From Prorocentrum cordatum (taxonomy: Eukaryota; Sar; Dinophyceae; Prorocentrales; Prorocentraceae): a stretch of 40,000 nucleotides of DNA. The notes below the pieces were generated by a model that worked only from the letters and a program-made list of their open reading frames with translations, did no database searches and was not told the DNA's origin. Shown piece after piece: positions 19,888-29,475 of this stretch; position 1 is the stretch's first letter, and the number at the start of each line of letters is the position of its first letter. The stretch is from contig CAUYUJ010009824.1 of assembly GCA_963575745.1 (NCBI GenBank), positions 402,411 to 442,410 on the forward strand, given 5' to 3'. The position numbers and the translations under genes were made by a program.

Positions 19888-20512
19888 GCTGGCCGCCATG
19901 GCGACGATGGCGGCGACGACGACGTCGACGACGACGACGTCGACGCCGACGACGACGGTGACGTCATGCGACGGCGGCCGACGACGACGTCAGACGACGA
20001 CGACGACGGACCGCAGGCGACGACGACGACGGCGACTTGCGAGCGAGGCTCGGGCGACAGGCCCCCCGCTCGCCGCGACTTGCGGGCGAGGCGCGAGCGA
20101 CATGCCCCCGCCCGCTCGCGTGGATAGGAGCTCTTGCCGCGCAGCTGCGCGGCCCGGCGGCGACCGCTTCGCGCGCGGTTGCCCATGCATGATGAACCTC
20201 CGCGTCACCGCCGTCGCCGTCGTGATCTTTGCCTTTGCGGCGCGCTACGCGCGCCTTCCGCGTTTCCAATCGCGTGCTTTGCGCGCGTCCGTGCTGTGCA
20301 ACCGCTTCCGATATCGAGCCGCCGATCGCCTCTCGATCTTCCGTCGGATCGTCGCCATCGCTTCCGCGATCGTTACCGTGCACGGCGTACTTCGCGCGCC
20401 GACAGTCTTCGCACATACGTGCTTTGCGCTCGTCCGTGATGCATGCGCTCAGCGCGTGCTCGTCGTCTGTGGCGCCTTGCGCGCAAGCGCTCGAACCGGG
20501 GGGGCGGGCGGC
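19888..20512 (+). other. 625-nt spacer with GAC repeat and a degenerate duplication
   Basis: 19905-20040 is a GACGACGTC-like trinucleotide tract. 20215-20290 and 20385-20450 share blocks (TTCGCGCGCC, CGTGCTTTGCGC, GTCCGTG), suggesting an old duplication. I see no convincing exon. Confidence 0.5.
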
Positions 20513-20754
20513 GTGGAGTTCGGGAAGGCGCGCGGGCCCGTTGAAGTAGACACCGAGCTTGGCTACGTGAGCCTGGCCTTCGTGCAGCGCTTGCACTACG
20601 AGGCCTTGGGGCGCGGGCGGCGGGTCTCCCTTAAGGGCGACTCTGCTCTGAAGCCCGTGCAGCTTCAGGGCATGCAGTGCACCGCGGCGCATAGCGCAGA
20701 CCTGGCGTACGCGCCGTGCGATGACCGCAAGCGGCCATGGAAAACATGCGTTCG
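20513..20754 (+). CDS. Candidate exon, unknown function
   Basis: An open, non-repetitive frame reading GKARGPVEVDTELGYVSLAF, then VQRLHYEALGRGRRVSLKGD, and further to DDRKRPWKTC. It is followed at 20755 by GTTCGC, a possible donor, and then by sequence with degenerate GCGAGC-type palindromes (about 20768, 20838) typical of introns here. The start is unclear because the upstream sequence is GC-rich and poly-G. It may belong to the same gene as the frame at 21026. Confidence 0.45.
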
Positions 20755-21025
20755 CGTGTACACATGCTTGCGGGCGTTGCTCGCATATTCTGCCATGTCG
20801 TGCTGTCACGTGTCACCACGTGTGTTGTAATCGTGCGACCGTTGCTCGTATGCGACGCGATGCGTGATGCAAGTAAACGCGTGCATAATATGCTGTCACC
20901 TGTGATCGCGCGCGTTGCATTCATGCGCTTGCATGCGAACGCGTCTTGTATATGAAGTGATTTTGGCTGCACCCGCCGCCTCGCCGTGCACGACGCGTGG
21001 CGCGTTTGCGAACCTCCCCGCCGCA

Positions 21026-21304
21026 ATGGCGCCGCGCCCCGAGCGCCGCGCCGCCGCCTGGCCCTCGGGCGCCGCGAGCGACACTCAGCTCGCGGCGCTC
21101 ATGGTCCTGAAGTATTCGTGGGGCACCATGGCGCGGATGGACCACTTGGCGCCGCGCCTCATCGAGGAGTTCCTCGACGGCGCGTCGGCGAGCAAGCTGG
21201 CGAGATGCCCGCCTGCTTTGCACGCGCCGTTCGCCGCCCACTTGAAGCTCTGCCGAGACGATGACCCGAAGGCGGGCCTCGCCAAGCGGCTGGAGTGGAC
21301 CTGA
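21026..21304 (+). CDS. 92-aa frame, terminal exon or small gene, unknown function
   Basis: It begins MAPRPERRAAAWPSGAASDT and ends AGLAKRLEWT with a TGA. The middle reads LIEEFLDGASASKLARCPP and AAHLKLCRDDDPKAGLAKRL. A diverged inverted copy of the last ~60 codons lies on the minus strand 190 bp downstream, and the amino acids are better kept than silent sites would suggest, so the frame was probably under selection at some time. The frame is also open upstream of the ATG, so it may be an exon of the gene that includes 20513-20754. Confidence 0.5.
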   Translation: MAPRPERRAAAWPSGAASDTQLAALMVLKYSWGTMARMDHLAPRLIEEFLDGASASKLARCPPALHAPFAAHLKLCRDDDPKAGLAKRLEWT

Positions 21305-21487
21305 GCGCGGCGCGGGGATAGAGGGGGGGATGGGAGGAAGGGGCAGAGAGAGCATCATGAGACGATTTTTGGAGATGGTATTGCACGAGCTTTGCTCGAC
21401 TTTGGCGGAGAGGGCGAACGCGCATGTTGCCCCACATAATGTTCGCACATGTGGTATGGGGGGGGGAGGAGGGGCGTCGCGATCAGG

Positions 21488-21643
21488 TTGCTTCAGCCGC
21501 TTGGCGGGGTTTGCCTTCGGCGCCCCGTCCTGGCAGAGCTTCAAGTAGGTGGCGGCGGAGCGTGCAAAGCACGCAGCGCCCGCCAGGTTGCTCGCCATCG
21601 CGCCGTCGAGGAGCCCCTCGACGAAGCGCGGCGAGCTGGAGCT
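21488..21643 (-). pseudogene. Inverted partial paralogue of the exon at 21100-21304
   Basis: On the minus strand the frame reads RFVEGLLDGAMASNLAGAAC, then FARSAATYLKLCQDGAPKAN and PAKRLKQP, matching the + strand LIEEFLDGASASKLARCPP...HLKLCRDDDPKAGLAKRLEWT. The two lie tail to tail. No start or upstream exon is visible on the minus strand, so it is a truncated copy or the last exon of a convergent paralogue whose other exons are absent. Confidence 0.55.
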
Positions 21644-21864
21644 CGCCGGTCCGCGCCCTCATTAAAATATGTGCGCGATCGCCGCGTCTATGCGGCCTAA
21701 AAACTAGCGCGCGCATCGCGCTATAGCGACGCTGATGTTGGCGACGGTGGCGTTGATGGGACGATGCTGATAAGGGGTGGTGATCATGCTGATGAGGGAA
21801 CTGCTGGGGAGGGTGATGAGCAGACACAGATGATGCAGACGCAGCATGTAATAGTAAGACGACG

Positions 21865-21935
21865 GCAGACTTGCGAGCATAGCTCGCAACCTTCCAAGAC
21901 GGTTGCAGACTTGCGAGCGTAGCTCGCAACCTTCC
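21865..21935. repeat. 40-bp direct repeat of an extended palindrome
   Basis: Two units, GCAGACTTGCGAGC, a three-base centre, then GCTCGCAACCTTCC, 40 bp apart. Here the palindrome arms are 8 bp (TTGCGAGC/GCTCGCAA). This is the last palindrome site of the island. Confidence 0.9.
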
Positions 21936-21939
21936 GGCT

Positions 21940-22650
21940 CCCCTTCCGCAATTATCCTCCTCCTGTTTCGCCTCTTTCCCTTCCCTATGAGCATCATCAT
22001 TACCACAACCCTCATCATCCAAATCATCATCATGATGGCAATGAGCATCGCCACCATAACTATCATCATCGCCGTCGTCACCACCATCATCATTACAAGC
22101 ACCCCATCATCATCAACATCGAAACCTCTCATCGTAGAACTCATTTTCCCTTCCTCCCTTTCATTTTTTGTTTGTTTGTTGTCATTTCTCCTCATCCTTT
22201 TCCCTCCTCCTTATCCTTTTCCCTCCCTCTACCTTTTTCTTATCCTCTTCCCTCCTCATCCTCTGCCCTCTTTCACTATCCCTCCTCATCCTCTTCCCTC
22301 CTCCTTATCATTTTCCCTCTTTCTGTTTGTTTCATTAGTTGTGTTTGGTTTTTTGTTGTTTTTTTTCTTTGTGCGTGCGTTTTGTTGTTTCATTTTTGTT
22401 TGTTGTTGTTTGTTATTGTGTTTTTTTTGTTGTTTTTCCTTTTGCGTATTTGTTGTGATGGATTTTTGTTTTTCATTAAAAAAGCAAGAATGAAACAATC
22501 GTTTCGTTTTCGAAACATATAGTTATGATAATAGTATCAACATAGTTTCTTAACGTACCTACCGAACATAGTCATTTGATAGTTCAGGTAGTTTGAGGCG
22601 GGCCTCTGAATAGGGGAGGGGGGGGGGCCGGGGGAGGGGAGAAGGGGGGG
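21940..22650. repeat. CAT-rich then pyrimidine-rich low-complexity region
   Basis: 21985-22130 is degenerate CAT/ATC repeat. 22140-22480 is strongly pyrimidine-rich on the + strand, with CCCTCCTCATCCTTTTC units repeated four or five times and then T/G-rich sequence. Low GC compared with the rest. No gene is seen. Confidence 0.8.
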
Positions 22651-22654
22651 GGTC

Positions 22655-22757
22655 CAGCAGGGGGGGGGATTTTCGGAGGGTGGGGGAGGGGGGGGGCCGG
22701 GCGCCGGAGGAAGAGAGGGGGCAATTTTCCACAGTAAAGCGGCGGTGGATCACGCTC
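22655..22757 (+). repeat. G-rich dispersed repeat, copy 1
   Basis: A G-rich stretch with ATTTTCGGAGGG and CCGGAGGAA, followed by a 37-bp block (22721-22757, starting GCAATTTTCCACAGTAAAGC). The block recurs exactly at 25997-26033, with similar G-rich sequence before it. Both copies precede the CCAAGAGGCC low-complexity family. Confidence 0.85.
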
Positions 22758-22764
22758 TCTCAAA

Positions 22765-23240
22765 GGTCCAAAGGTCCAAAGAAGCCTCCAATATTGACCA
22801 AGACATCTCGTCGACAGTTCCAAAGCACACCAAAACCTTCAACATGGCTTCCAAACGCCCCAAGAGGCCTCCAAGAGGCGTCCCAAACCGGCCCGAAGAA
22901 TCAACATCGATTGATTGTTCAAGAGTTTTTGGAGGCTTTTTCGGTTTTCGCTTCTCCGGGACAAGAACGGCCCAAGACGGCCCAAGAGGCTCCAAAGATC
23001 GTCCCAACAAGGCCCCAGAGGCCCCCACAAGGGTTCGAAAACGGCGACAGCCCAAGAGGGCCCGAAAACTACCCAGGGAGCCTTCAGACGGCCCCAAGAG
23101 AGCTTCAGGAGCACCCCAAGAGGCTCCCAAGACGTCCCAAGACGGCCCGAAAGGGCCCCAAATCGGCTCAAGAGAGTCCCAAAACGGTCCAAGAGGGCCC
23201 CCAAGAAGGCCCAAAGAGGCAAAATTCATTGATTTGGAAC
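22765..23240 (+). repeat. CCAAGAGGCC/CCAAGACGGCC low-complexity family, segment 1
   Basis: About 12-bp degenerate units (CCCAAGAGGCCC, CCAAGACGGCCC). Frames on both strands stay open (Pro/Lys/Arg on +, Gly/Leu/Trp/Ser on -), so coding cannot be judged from openness and none is claimed. Confidence 0.8.
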
Positions 23241-23449
23241 GCGCTGTTATTTGATATCAATACGTACAGACATACACATGCACATGCATACATACGCAAA
23301 ATAATTCACATGTGCGCACACATCCCCCCCGAACGCATTTCGGACTCCCTGGGCTGCTGGGAAGCCCCTTCCCGGGCTGCTCGACCTGCTGGGAAGCTCC
23401 CCAGGGGCTGCTCGGACGCTCTTGCAAGGGGGTTTTTCGACCTTCCGGC

Positions 23450-24305
23450 CTGAGGCGTTCAGACCACTATTCGCTTGAGACTCCCTCGCGCAGCTGACTT
23501 CGGAGATGCCCTGCCCCATAGTGTTCGGGCCAATTTTGCCTGAGACATCCTCGCAACGTCAACCTCGGATACGCCTTGCCGCGTAGCAATCAGACACGTA
23601 GCACTCCGACACGTTCACAAGGCCCCCAGATTTTTCCCAAAGGTTCTGGCGGCGCCCGTCGTTGAGTCCCTCTCAGGTCCTCCTGTCTTTCAACGCTCTC
23701 GGAGGCCAGCTCCCAGCGTCTTGCATCCGCGTCAGTTCCAGCCTCCATGCCATGACTTCCGATCCTGAGCGTTCGTGCCTGCCTGTCCTCGGGTCCGCGG
23801 GACTCCTCCCATTACTTTTTTCCTTCGCCTTCCTCCTTCCCACTGTCGGCTGAGACATCCTCGCAACTCTGCCCCCAGAGAAGCCCTGCCCCGAGGTTGT
23901 CCGGCCACTTCCGCTTGAGACCTTCTCGCAACTCTGGGTTCCGGGGCTCCCTGAGCTGAGGTGTTCCGGCCACTTTCGCTAGAAACATCCTCGCAACTCT
24001 GGATTCCGAGATGCCCTGCCGCAGAGTAGTCCGCCATTTTCACCTGAGACATCCTCGCAACTTTGGGTTCAGGGATGCCCTGAGCTGAGGTGTTCAGGCC
24101 ATTTTCGTTTGAGACATCCTCGCAATTCTGGGTTCGGGTATCTCCTCAGCTGAGGTGGTCAGTTCACTTTCGCTTGAAACATCCTCGCAACGCTTACATC
24201 GGAGATGCATCTCCGTAGTAGTCTGGCTACTTTCGCCTGAGACCCTCGTACCTCTGAGTTGCGAGATGCCCTGAGCAGGCGGTCAAGTCATTACCGCCTG
24301 AGATA
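23450..24305 (+). repeat. ~65-bp tandem repeat array
   Basis: About nine recognisable degenerate units, each starting GAGACATCCTCGCAACTCTG, then GATGCCCTGAGCTGAGGTG and a CCACTTTCGCCT block; near 23590-23850 the units are interrupted by about 250 bp of unrelated sequence. Spacing is 60-66 bp. The last units fade into TG/CA-rich sequence at 24300. Confidence 0.85.
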
Positions 24306-24880
24306 CGCATGTGTATGCGCACCCATAATTACATATAGGTGCGTGCACCAATAAACACATGCGGTTGACATGTACATGCATACGCATGTAAATCTGTTAT
24401 CTGCATACACATTACAACAGAAGACATGTGTGGTTTACACATAGATATATGTGCAGAGCGTGCATGCGCGTGCCCGTGTATACATGCATGCGCGCATGTA
24501 CGCACGTACGCACCCCGCTCGCGCACGAAACTCTAAGGTGCATGGCCTGCCGCGCTAAAGCAGCCTTGTGCGTGTATTTATATATTTAAATATGTATATA
24601 TATACACATATTTATATACACACGTGTGCATATATACATATATATATATAGATATATTCGTTTATGCATGTATGCAGGTATGTTTGATTGTTTTGTTCTT
24701 TGTATATATGTATGTATGATTGTATGCACGTATGTATAGATGTATGTATGTATGTATGTAGGTATGTATGTAAATGTGTATGTATGTGTGTATGTGTGTC
24801 TGTGTGTCTGTGTGTTTGTGTGTATGTGTATATGTATATGTAGACGTGTATATATATATATATATGAAAGGGCGTGTTCT
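24306..24880. repeat. AT-rich and TATG/TATA/TGTG microsatellites
   Basis: Degenerate CATG/ACAT sequence (24306-24530), then TATATA and (GTAT)n/(GTGT)n tracts at 24570-24870. No gene. Confidence 0.85.
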
Positions 24881-24884
24881 ACCG

Positions 24885-25865
24885 CTACTGGCGGAAAACC
24901 GGGGGGGGTCACTACCGGTTCGAACCCCTCCCCCCCCCCCCTTTCCGGAAAACCGGGGGGGGTCACTACCGGTTCGAACCCCTCCCCCCCCCCCCCAGCT
25001 CATCATGAAAAGGGGGGGGGGGTCACTACCGGTTCGAACCCCCCCCCCCCCCCCTCGAAAACCGAGTGGGGGTGCGGACAGTGGTGGGGACGGTGTTGGT
25101 GGGGACAGTGGTGAGGGGACAGCGGGACAGTGGTGGGGACAGCGGGGGGACAGTGGGACAGTGGTGGGGACGGTAGTGGTGGGGACAGTGGTGGGGACAA
25201 TGGTGGGAACAGGGGGGACAGTGGACAGTGGTGGGAACGGTGGTGGTGGGGACAGTGGTGTGGGGACAGTGGGAATGAGGTGGAAACACTGGGACAGTGG
25301 AGGGTACAATGGTGGTGGAGACACTGGTAAAGGCGGTGGCGAGGACGGCGGTGGGACAATGGGACAGAGGTACAGTGGGGACAGTGGTGGGGACAGTGGG
25401 GACAGTGGTGGAAACAGTGGGACAGCTCAGTGGGACAGCGGAGGAGTCAGTGGGACAGTGGGGACAATGGGGATAGGCAGTGGTTGGGTCCGTGGAGACA
25501 GTGGGGAGAGTGGAACCGTGGTGGGAACAGTTGTGGGAACAGTGGGGACAGTGCGACAGTGGTGGGGGCATTGGTGGGGACAATAGGGACGGTGGTGGAA
25601 CCAGTGGGGACAGTGGTGGTGAGGACAGTGGTGCTGGGAACAACAGTGGGGGATGTGATGCGAGCGGTGGTAGGGACCGGGAGTCGTTTGCTGGCGGTGC
25701 GTGGGGGGGGGTCGAACCGGTAGTGACCCCCCTCCGGTTTTCGAGGGGGGGGGGGGGTTCCAACCGGGTAGTGACCCCCCCCGGTTTTCCGGATCCGGAG
25801 GGGGGGGGGGGGGGGGGGGAGGGGTTCGAACCGGTAGTGACCCCCCCCGGTTTTCGAGGGGGAGG
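24885..25865. repeat. Fold-back element with triplicated ends and minisatellite core
   Basis: The left end has three direct copies (about 24893, 24950, 25010) of a unit containing GGGGGGTCACTACCGG, TTCGAACCCC and a poly-C run. The right end has three copies of the reverse complement (about 25705, 25755, 25820). Between them, 25080-25650 is a minisatellite of GGGACAGTGGT-like units. The ends are followed by the G-rich repeat at 25935. The arrangement suggests a mobile or hairpin-derived element. No coding is claimed. Confidence 0.8.
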
Positions 25866-25934
25866 GGGGGTGGGGGGGAGGGGTTAGGGGAGGGGGGGGT
25901 TTTGCCGGGAGGGAGGGGGGGGGGGGGGAGGGGG

Positions 25935-26031
25935 GCAGGGGGGGGGGGATTTTCGGAGGGGGGGGGGGAGACCCGGGGCTCCGGAGGAAAAGGTTGGCAA
26001 TTTTCCACAGTAAAGCGGCGGTGGATCACGC

Positions 26032-26086
<55 letters not shown>

Positions 26087-26090
26087 AAAA
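25935..26090 (+). repeat. G-rich dispersed repeat, copy 2, with CT and TA microsatellite
   Basis: Second copy of the block at 22655-22757; 25997-26033 is identical over 37 bp to 22721-22757. It is followed by (CT)n to 26069 and (TA)n to 26086, then by the same CCAAGA family as copy 1. Confidence 0.9.
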
Positions 26091-26575
26091 TATCGGATTG
26101 GTCTGGGGGAGGACCCAGAACCACGACCCGGACCCCCCCAGAGGCCCCCAAGTTGGCCCAAGAGGCTCCCGAAGCGCCCCAGGTTGCTTGGAATATGGCT
26201 GAAGAGCGCACTGTGATGGTCTCAGGACGGCCCACGAGTGCTCCAAGACAGCCCAAGACTGCTCCTAGACGGCCACAAAGGCCTTCAAGGCGGTCCAAGA
26301 GGCCGCCGGGATGGCCCCCAAAGGGCGAAATGAAACATTTTCGATGGAAGAACGTATATTTTCAGGAGATTCGCTTTTTCAGTCCTAAAAGCGACCGCGA
26401 CGACCCCAAAGGCCACCCAAATCGGGCCCAGACGTCCCAAGAGGCCCCCAAGAGGACCCCAAGACGGCCTGAAGAGAGCTTCAAGCAGCACAAGGGTCCC
26501 ACCGGAGGATATCTACATGGAGGGCCCCAAGACGGCCTCAGCCTCCAGTGACGGCCCAGGACGGCCTAAAAGGCC

Positions 26576-26872
26576 CCCAGACGGGCCAAAAACGCCCAAA
26601 AGAGCTCCCAAGGAAGGCCCGGAGTGGTCCCAGAGACTCGCTTCCGGAAGGCGTCCCATTAGGCCCCCATGAGCGTATGGGAGGTCTCGTGTCTACGTCC
26701 TGTAAGATCCGTGTCAGGGCTTCCCAGACGGGCCAACAATATCCAAAAGGACCCCCAAGGAGGGCCAGGAGAGGTCCCAAAGACTCCCACAATGTTTCCA
26801 GAAGGCTCGTCCCAGTAGGCCCCCATGAGCATATCAGAGGCCTCGTGTCTACGTCGTGCAAGATTCATTTCG
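26576..26872 (+). repeat. Two-copy ~147-bp tandem duplication
   Basis: Copy 1 starts at 26576 (CCCAGACGGGCCAA) and copy 2 at 26723 (CCCAGACGGGCCAACA). Both contain AGGCCCCCATGAGC and GTGTCTACGTC and end in TG-AAGAT. Small indels shift the spacing to about 156 at the far end. Confidence 0.85.
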
Positions 26873-27206
26873 CGGCTTCTTCCCGAACTCACGGTCGAGA
26901 TCAGGGGTGTACCGCCATGGGCGGGAGGGCGGCATACTTACGTTGGCTTTGGGACTGTCGGTGGAGCTCCCGCTGGGACACGATTCGCGCGAGAAACCCA
27001 GTCGCCCTGGGGGGGGCGTTCTGTGATGCACCGTCGTCGACGACGACGTCGTCGTCAGGCAGAAGATGGCCCACGAGGCGCCCAAGGCGGCCCCAAAAAG
27101 GGAGGCTCCGAGCTCGCACGTCAGGCTCTCCGCCCCGAGGGGGTTCTGAGATTGCCTCCGGGCCCCCAAGAAGCTCGAGGAGGCCCCCAAACGGCCCTTT
27201 GGAGGG

Positions 27207-27234
27207 CCAAATAAGAATAATAATAATAATCATG

Positions 27235-27270
<36 letters not shown>

Positions 27271-27275
27271 AGAAG
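27207..27275. repeat. AAT/ATT microsatellite palindrome
   Basis: AATAATAATAAT, CATG, then ATTATTATTATT-type sequence: a trinucleotide repeat that reverses at its centre and forms a self-complementary tract. Confidence 0.95.
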
Positions 27276-27444
27276 AATAAGAATAAGCCTTCAAGATGCT
27301 CCCAAGAAGCCCTCAAGATGCCCCCGGGCCCCCAAGAAGCTCGAGGAGGCCCCCTAAACGGCCCCTCGGATTCCCAAGAGGCTTCAGAACTGCTTCCAGG
27401 ACGCTCCCCCGGGGATTCCCCAGAGACCCGAGCGTGCCTCCGCG

Positions 27445-27815
27445 AGGCCTCGGCCTCCCAGAGCCCGGGCACGACGGCTGCTCTCCCCTTCCCGAGCCCC
27501 TTGACGCGTGGCCCCGGGCCGCCATGATCACACGAGAGCCCCTAGCGACAGCCCCCAACGGAGAGATAGCACGGCTCCAAGATCCCACACACCTACCTCG
27601 CCCTGGCCACGGCACCCTGCCTTTTGGAGTCGCCCGTGTGGCCGAACGCGGTGGCCCGAATTCCGCCAGGGTATCGGACTGTGTGTCCCCCCCGGCCGTT
27701 GCGGACACCTTTCGTGAAACATTTGGGGGAGGATGGCGGGGAAGATCAGGAGGAAGAGGAGGAAGAGGAGCAGAAGGAGGAGGAGGGGGAGGAGGAGGAG
27801 GAGGAGGAGGAATTG
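27445..27815. other. Spacer between inverted low-complexity segments
   Basis: 27445-27720 is mixed GC-rich sequence without a recognised feature. 27725-27815 is a GGA-rich purine tract. It forms the centre of the large inverted arrangement of 26110-27440 and 27816-28440. Confidence 0.5.
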
Positions 27816-28440
27816 TTAGGAGCCTCTGGGGGCACTCTCGGGGCCTGCCGGGAGCTTCCCGGGAGCCTCTCGGAGGCATCTTGGGCGCCTCCTTGGGCCT
27901 CTTGGGGGCCTCTGGGTGTTTCTTTGGGGGTTCCTTTGCCCGTCGTACGGCGTTTTTGGCCCGTCTGACGCCATCGGACGCCATCTTGGGGGCCTCGCTG
28001 AACCGACTTGGGGCCCACTTGGGGCCCTCTTGGGGTGCTCCAGGGTCGTCTTGGAGGCGATCTTGGTCATCTTGGATGCATCTTGGGCCGTCTTGGGGCC
28101 CTCTTGGGGCCGTCTTGGGGGCCTCTTGGGCCGTTCTGTTCTGGGGCCATCTTGGAGGCAACTTGGGCGAACTTGGGGCGATCTTTGGGGGCTCTTGGGC
28201 CGTCTCGGGCCGTCGGAAGGCCGACAAGAAACACATGGTAACATCCACCAACAACCAAAGGAAAATCAATGATGTTGTCCTCTTCGGGTCTCCCTGGAGC
28301 CCTCTTGTGGCCTCTTGGGCCGTCTTGGAGAGCTTTCCGTGATCCTGCCGAGCCGTCTTGGAAGGCCTTTTGGCCATTTGGGAGGCTTTGGAGAGCGCCA
28401 GAAGGCGTCTGCGCGCCCAAGGAGCCTTCAGAGGGGGACG
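27816..28440 (-). repeat. CCAAGAGGCC family, inverted segment
   Basis: The same family in opposite orientation (GGGGCCTCTTGGGCC units on +). With segment 2 it makes a degenerate inverted repeat over about 2.3 kb. The long open frames on either strand are low complexity. Confidence 0.8.
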
Positions 28441-28502
28441 GGGGTGATGCAGAGACTGTGCTGGCAAGAGGAGGAGGGGGATGTTGGACAGCTATAAATT
28501 AT

Positions 28503-29053
28503 CCCAGTGCGACCCTACCTAGGAGTTTGAACCCCTAGGAAAGCAGCATTAGTAGTAACAGTAACGCTAAGCTAAAGCTAAGCTAAAGCTAAGCTAAGGC
28601 TAAGCTAAAACTAAGCTAAAGTTAAGCTAAGCTAAAGCTAAGCTAAACGCTAAGCGAAAAGCTAAGCGAAACGCTAAGCGACAAGCTAAGCGAAACGCTA
28701 AGCTAAAGCTAAGCTACAGCTAAGCTACAGCTAAGCTAAAGCTAAGCTAAAGCTAAGCTAAAGCTAAGCTACAGCTAAGCTCAAGCTAAGCTAAAGCTAA
28801 GCTCAAGCTAAGCTAAAGCTAAGCTAAACGCTAAGCGAAAAGCTAAGCGAAACGCTAAGCTAAAGCTAAGCTACAGCTAAACTACAGCTAAGCTAAAGCT
28901 AAGCTAAAGCTAAAGCTAAAGCTGAAGCTAAAGCTCCCAGGGGACTGGGGGGAACCGCTCCCAGGGGACTGGGGGAACCGCCCGGGGCGCTTTCCACTGC
29001 CCGGCCCCTTTAAGCTAGAGAGTAAGAACCCTTCTAGGCAGAGCCTAGGTAGG
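28503..29053. mobile_element. Pentamer-core element, copy 1
   Basis: The left end is CCCAGTGCGACCCTACCTAG followed by CCCCTAGGAAAGCAGCATT. The right end has GAACCGCCCGGGGCG, CACTGCCCGG, AGTAAGAACC and TCTAGGCAGAGCCTAGGTAGG. CCTACCTAGG (28514-28523) and CCTAGGTAGG (29044-29053) are perfect 10-bp inverted termini. The core (28567-28935) is GCTAA-based: 11-bp GCTAAGCTAAA units with GCGAA and CTACA variants. Both ends also occur at 32193-32775 around a different core, which defines the element. No frame is encoded. The exact left boundary is uncertain because homology begins about 11 bp outside CCTACC. Confidence 0.8.
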
Positions 29054-29475
29054 CAAAAACTGCAAATCAGTCATGGCAGTATACTATTCCTCTACGTGCC
29101 GGTGGGCACGGTGGCGGATTTCACTCGTGACAATGTTCTCGTTCCCATACATGCCGGTATGAATTGTTGTACTGCCCCAGTCGGTCGCACTTTGGCAAAC
29201 AAGAATCATCGATGTCATCGTCGTGCTTGTCGTCTTCGTCATCGTCCTCTCGCGGCAAGCATGGGGTGCTATCTAGCGGCGAGGGTGCGTTGTCCAGTTG
29301 CCAAGCATTTCAAAGGGGATCGGGAGTTCGCCTCTATAGGGAAAGTTTTCGGAGCCATGTGAGCGCATGGCTCGTGCAGTTTACAGCTCCCGACCTGTCC
29401 AGCATCCCCACCGGCCCATCCATAACCAAGTCCTACGCGAGCTGCTGTCAGCAAGGAAGCGGATGAGCATACGGA
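29054..29475 (+). other. Unassigned 420-nt stretch
   Basis: It contains an 88-codon open frame from 29096 (MPVGTVADFTRDNVLVPIHA, GTG-less ATG at 29157) to 29362, with no repeat structure. It has no recognisable domain and could be chance. A TCG/GTC-rich run lies near 29210-29245. Confidence 0.3.

Larger units (their letters stand above)
3865..21929. repeat. Dispersed GCGAGC(N2-4)GCTCGC palindromes (collective entry)
   Basis: Clear copies are at 3865, 3916, 4133, 4180, 4216, 5304, 5856, 5894, 5925, 6471, 8079, 8109, 8514, 8576, 9608, 9633, 9971, 11267, 11302, 12729, 12942, 13355, 13589, 15089, 15666, 16586, 21873 and 21913 (start positions), with degenerate ones near 15880, 18400, 20768, 20838 and 21381. 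Arms are GCGAGC and GCTCGC; the centre varies (AT, ATC, TTT, TTC, GTT, GCG, ATA). Eleven copies lie inside six introns placed by phase. I found none in 1-3800 or 22000-40000. Confidence 0.85.
26110..27440 (+). repeat. CCAAGAGGCC low-complexity family, segment 2
   Basis: Same units and orientation as 22765-23240, with two inserts: a tandem duplication at 26576-26872 and an ATT microsatellite at 27207-27275. A less repetitive island lies at about 26870-27060. Frames are open on both strands; no gene is supported. Confidence 0.75.

Noticed and set aside
24893-25068. tRNA gene suggested by the GGTTCGAACCC B-box-like word
   Set aside because: No A-box, no cloverleaf and no anticodon arm; the word is a palindrome repeated with the element ends.
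27313-28467. A 384-codon minus-strand frame and a 348-codon + frame over the same DNA
   Set aside because: Both follow from the CCAAGAGGCC low-complexity family and a GGA tract; no domain and no codon preference for one strand.
28560-28935. Telomere-like repeat (GCTAA units)
   Set aside because: Not a known telomere motif, lies internally and is bounded by element ends; the second copy uses GCTAT.
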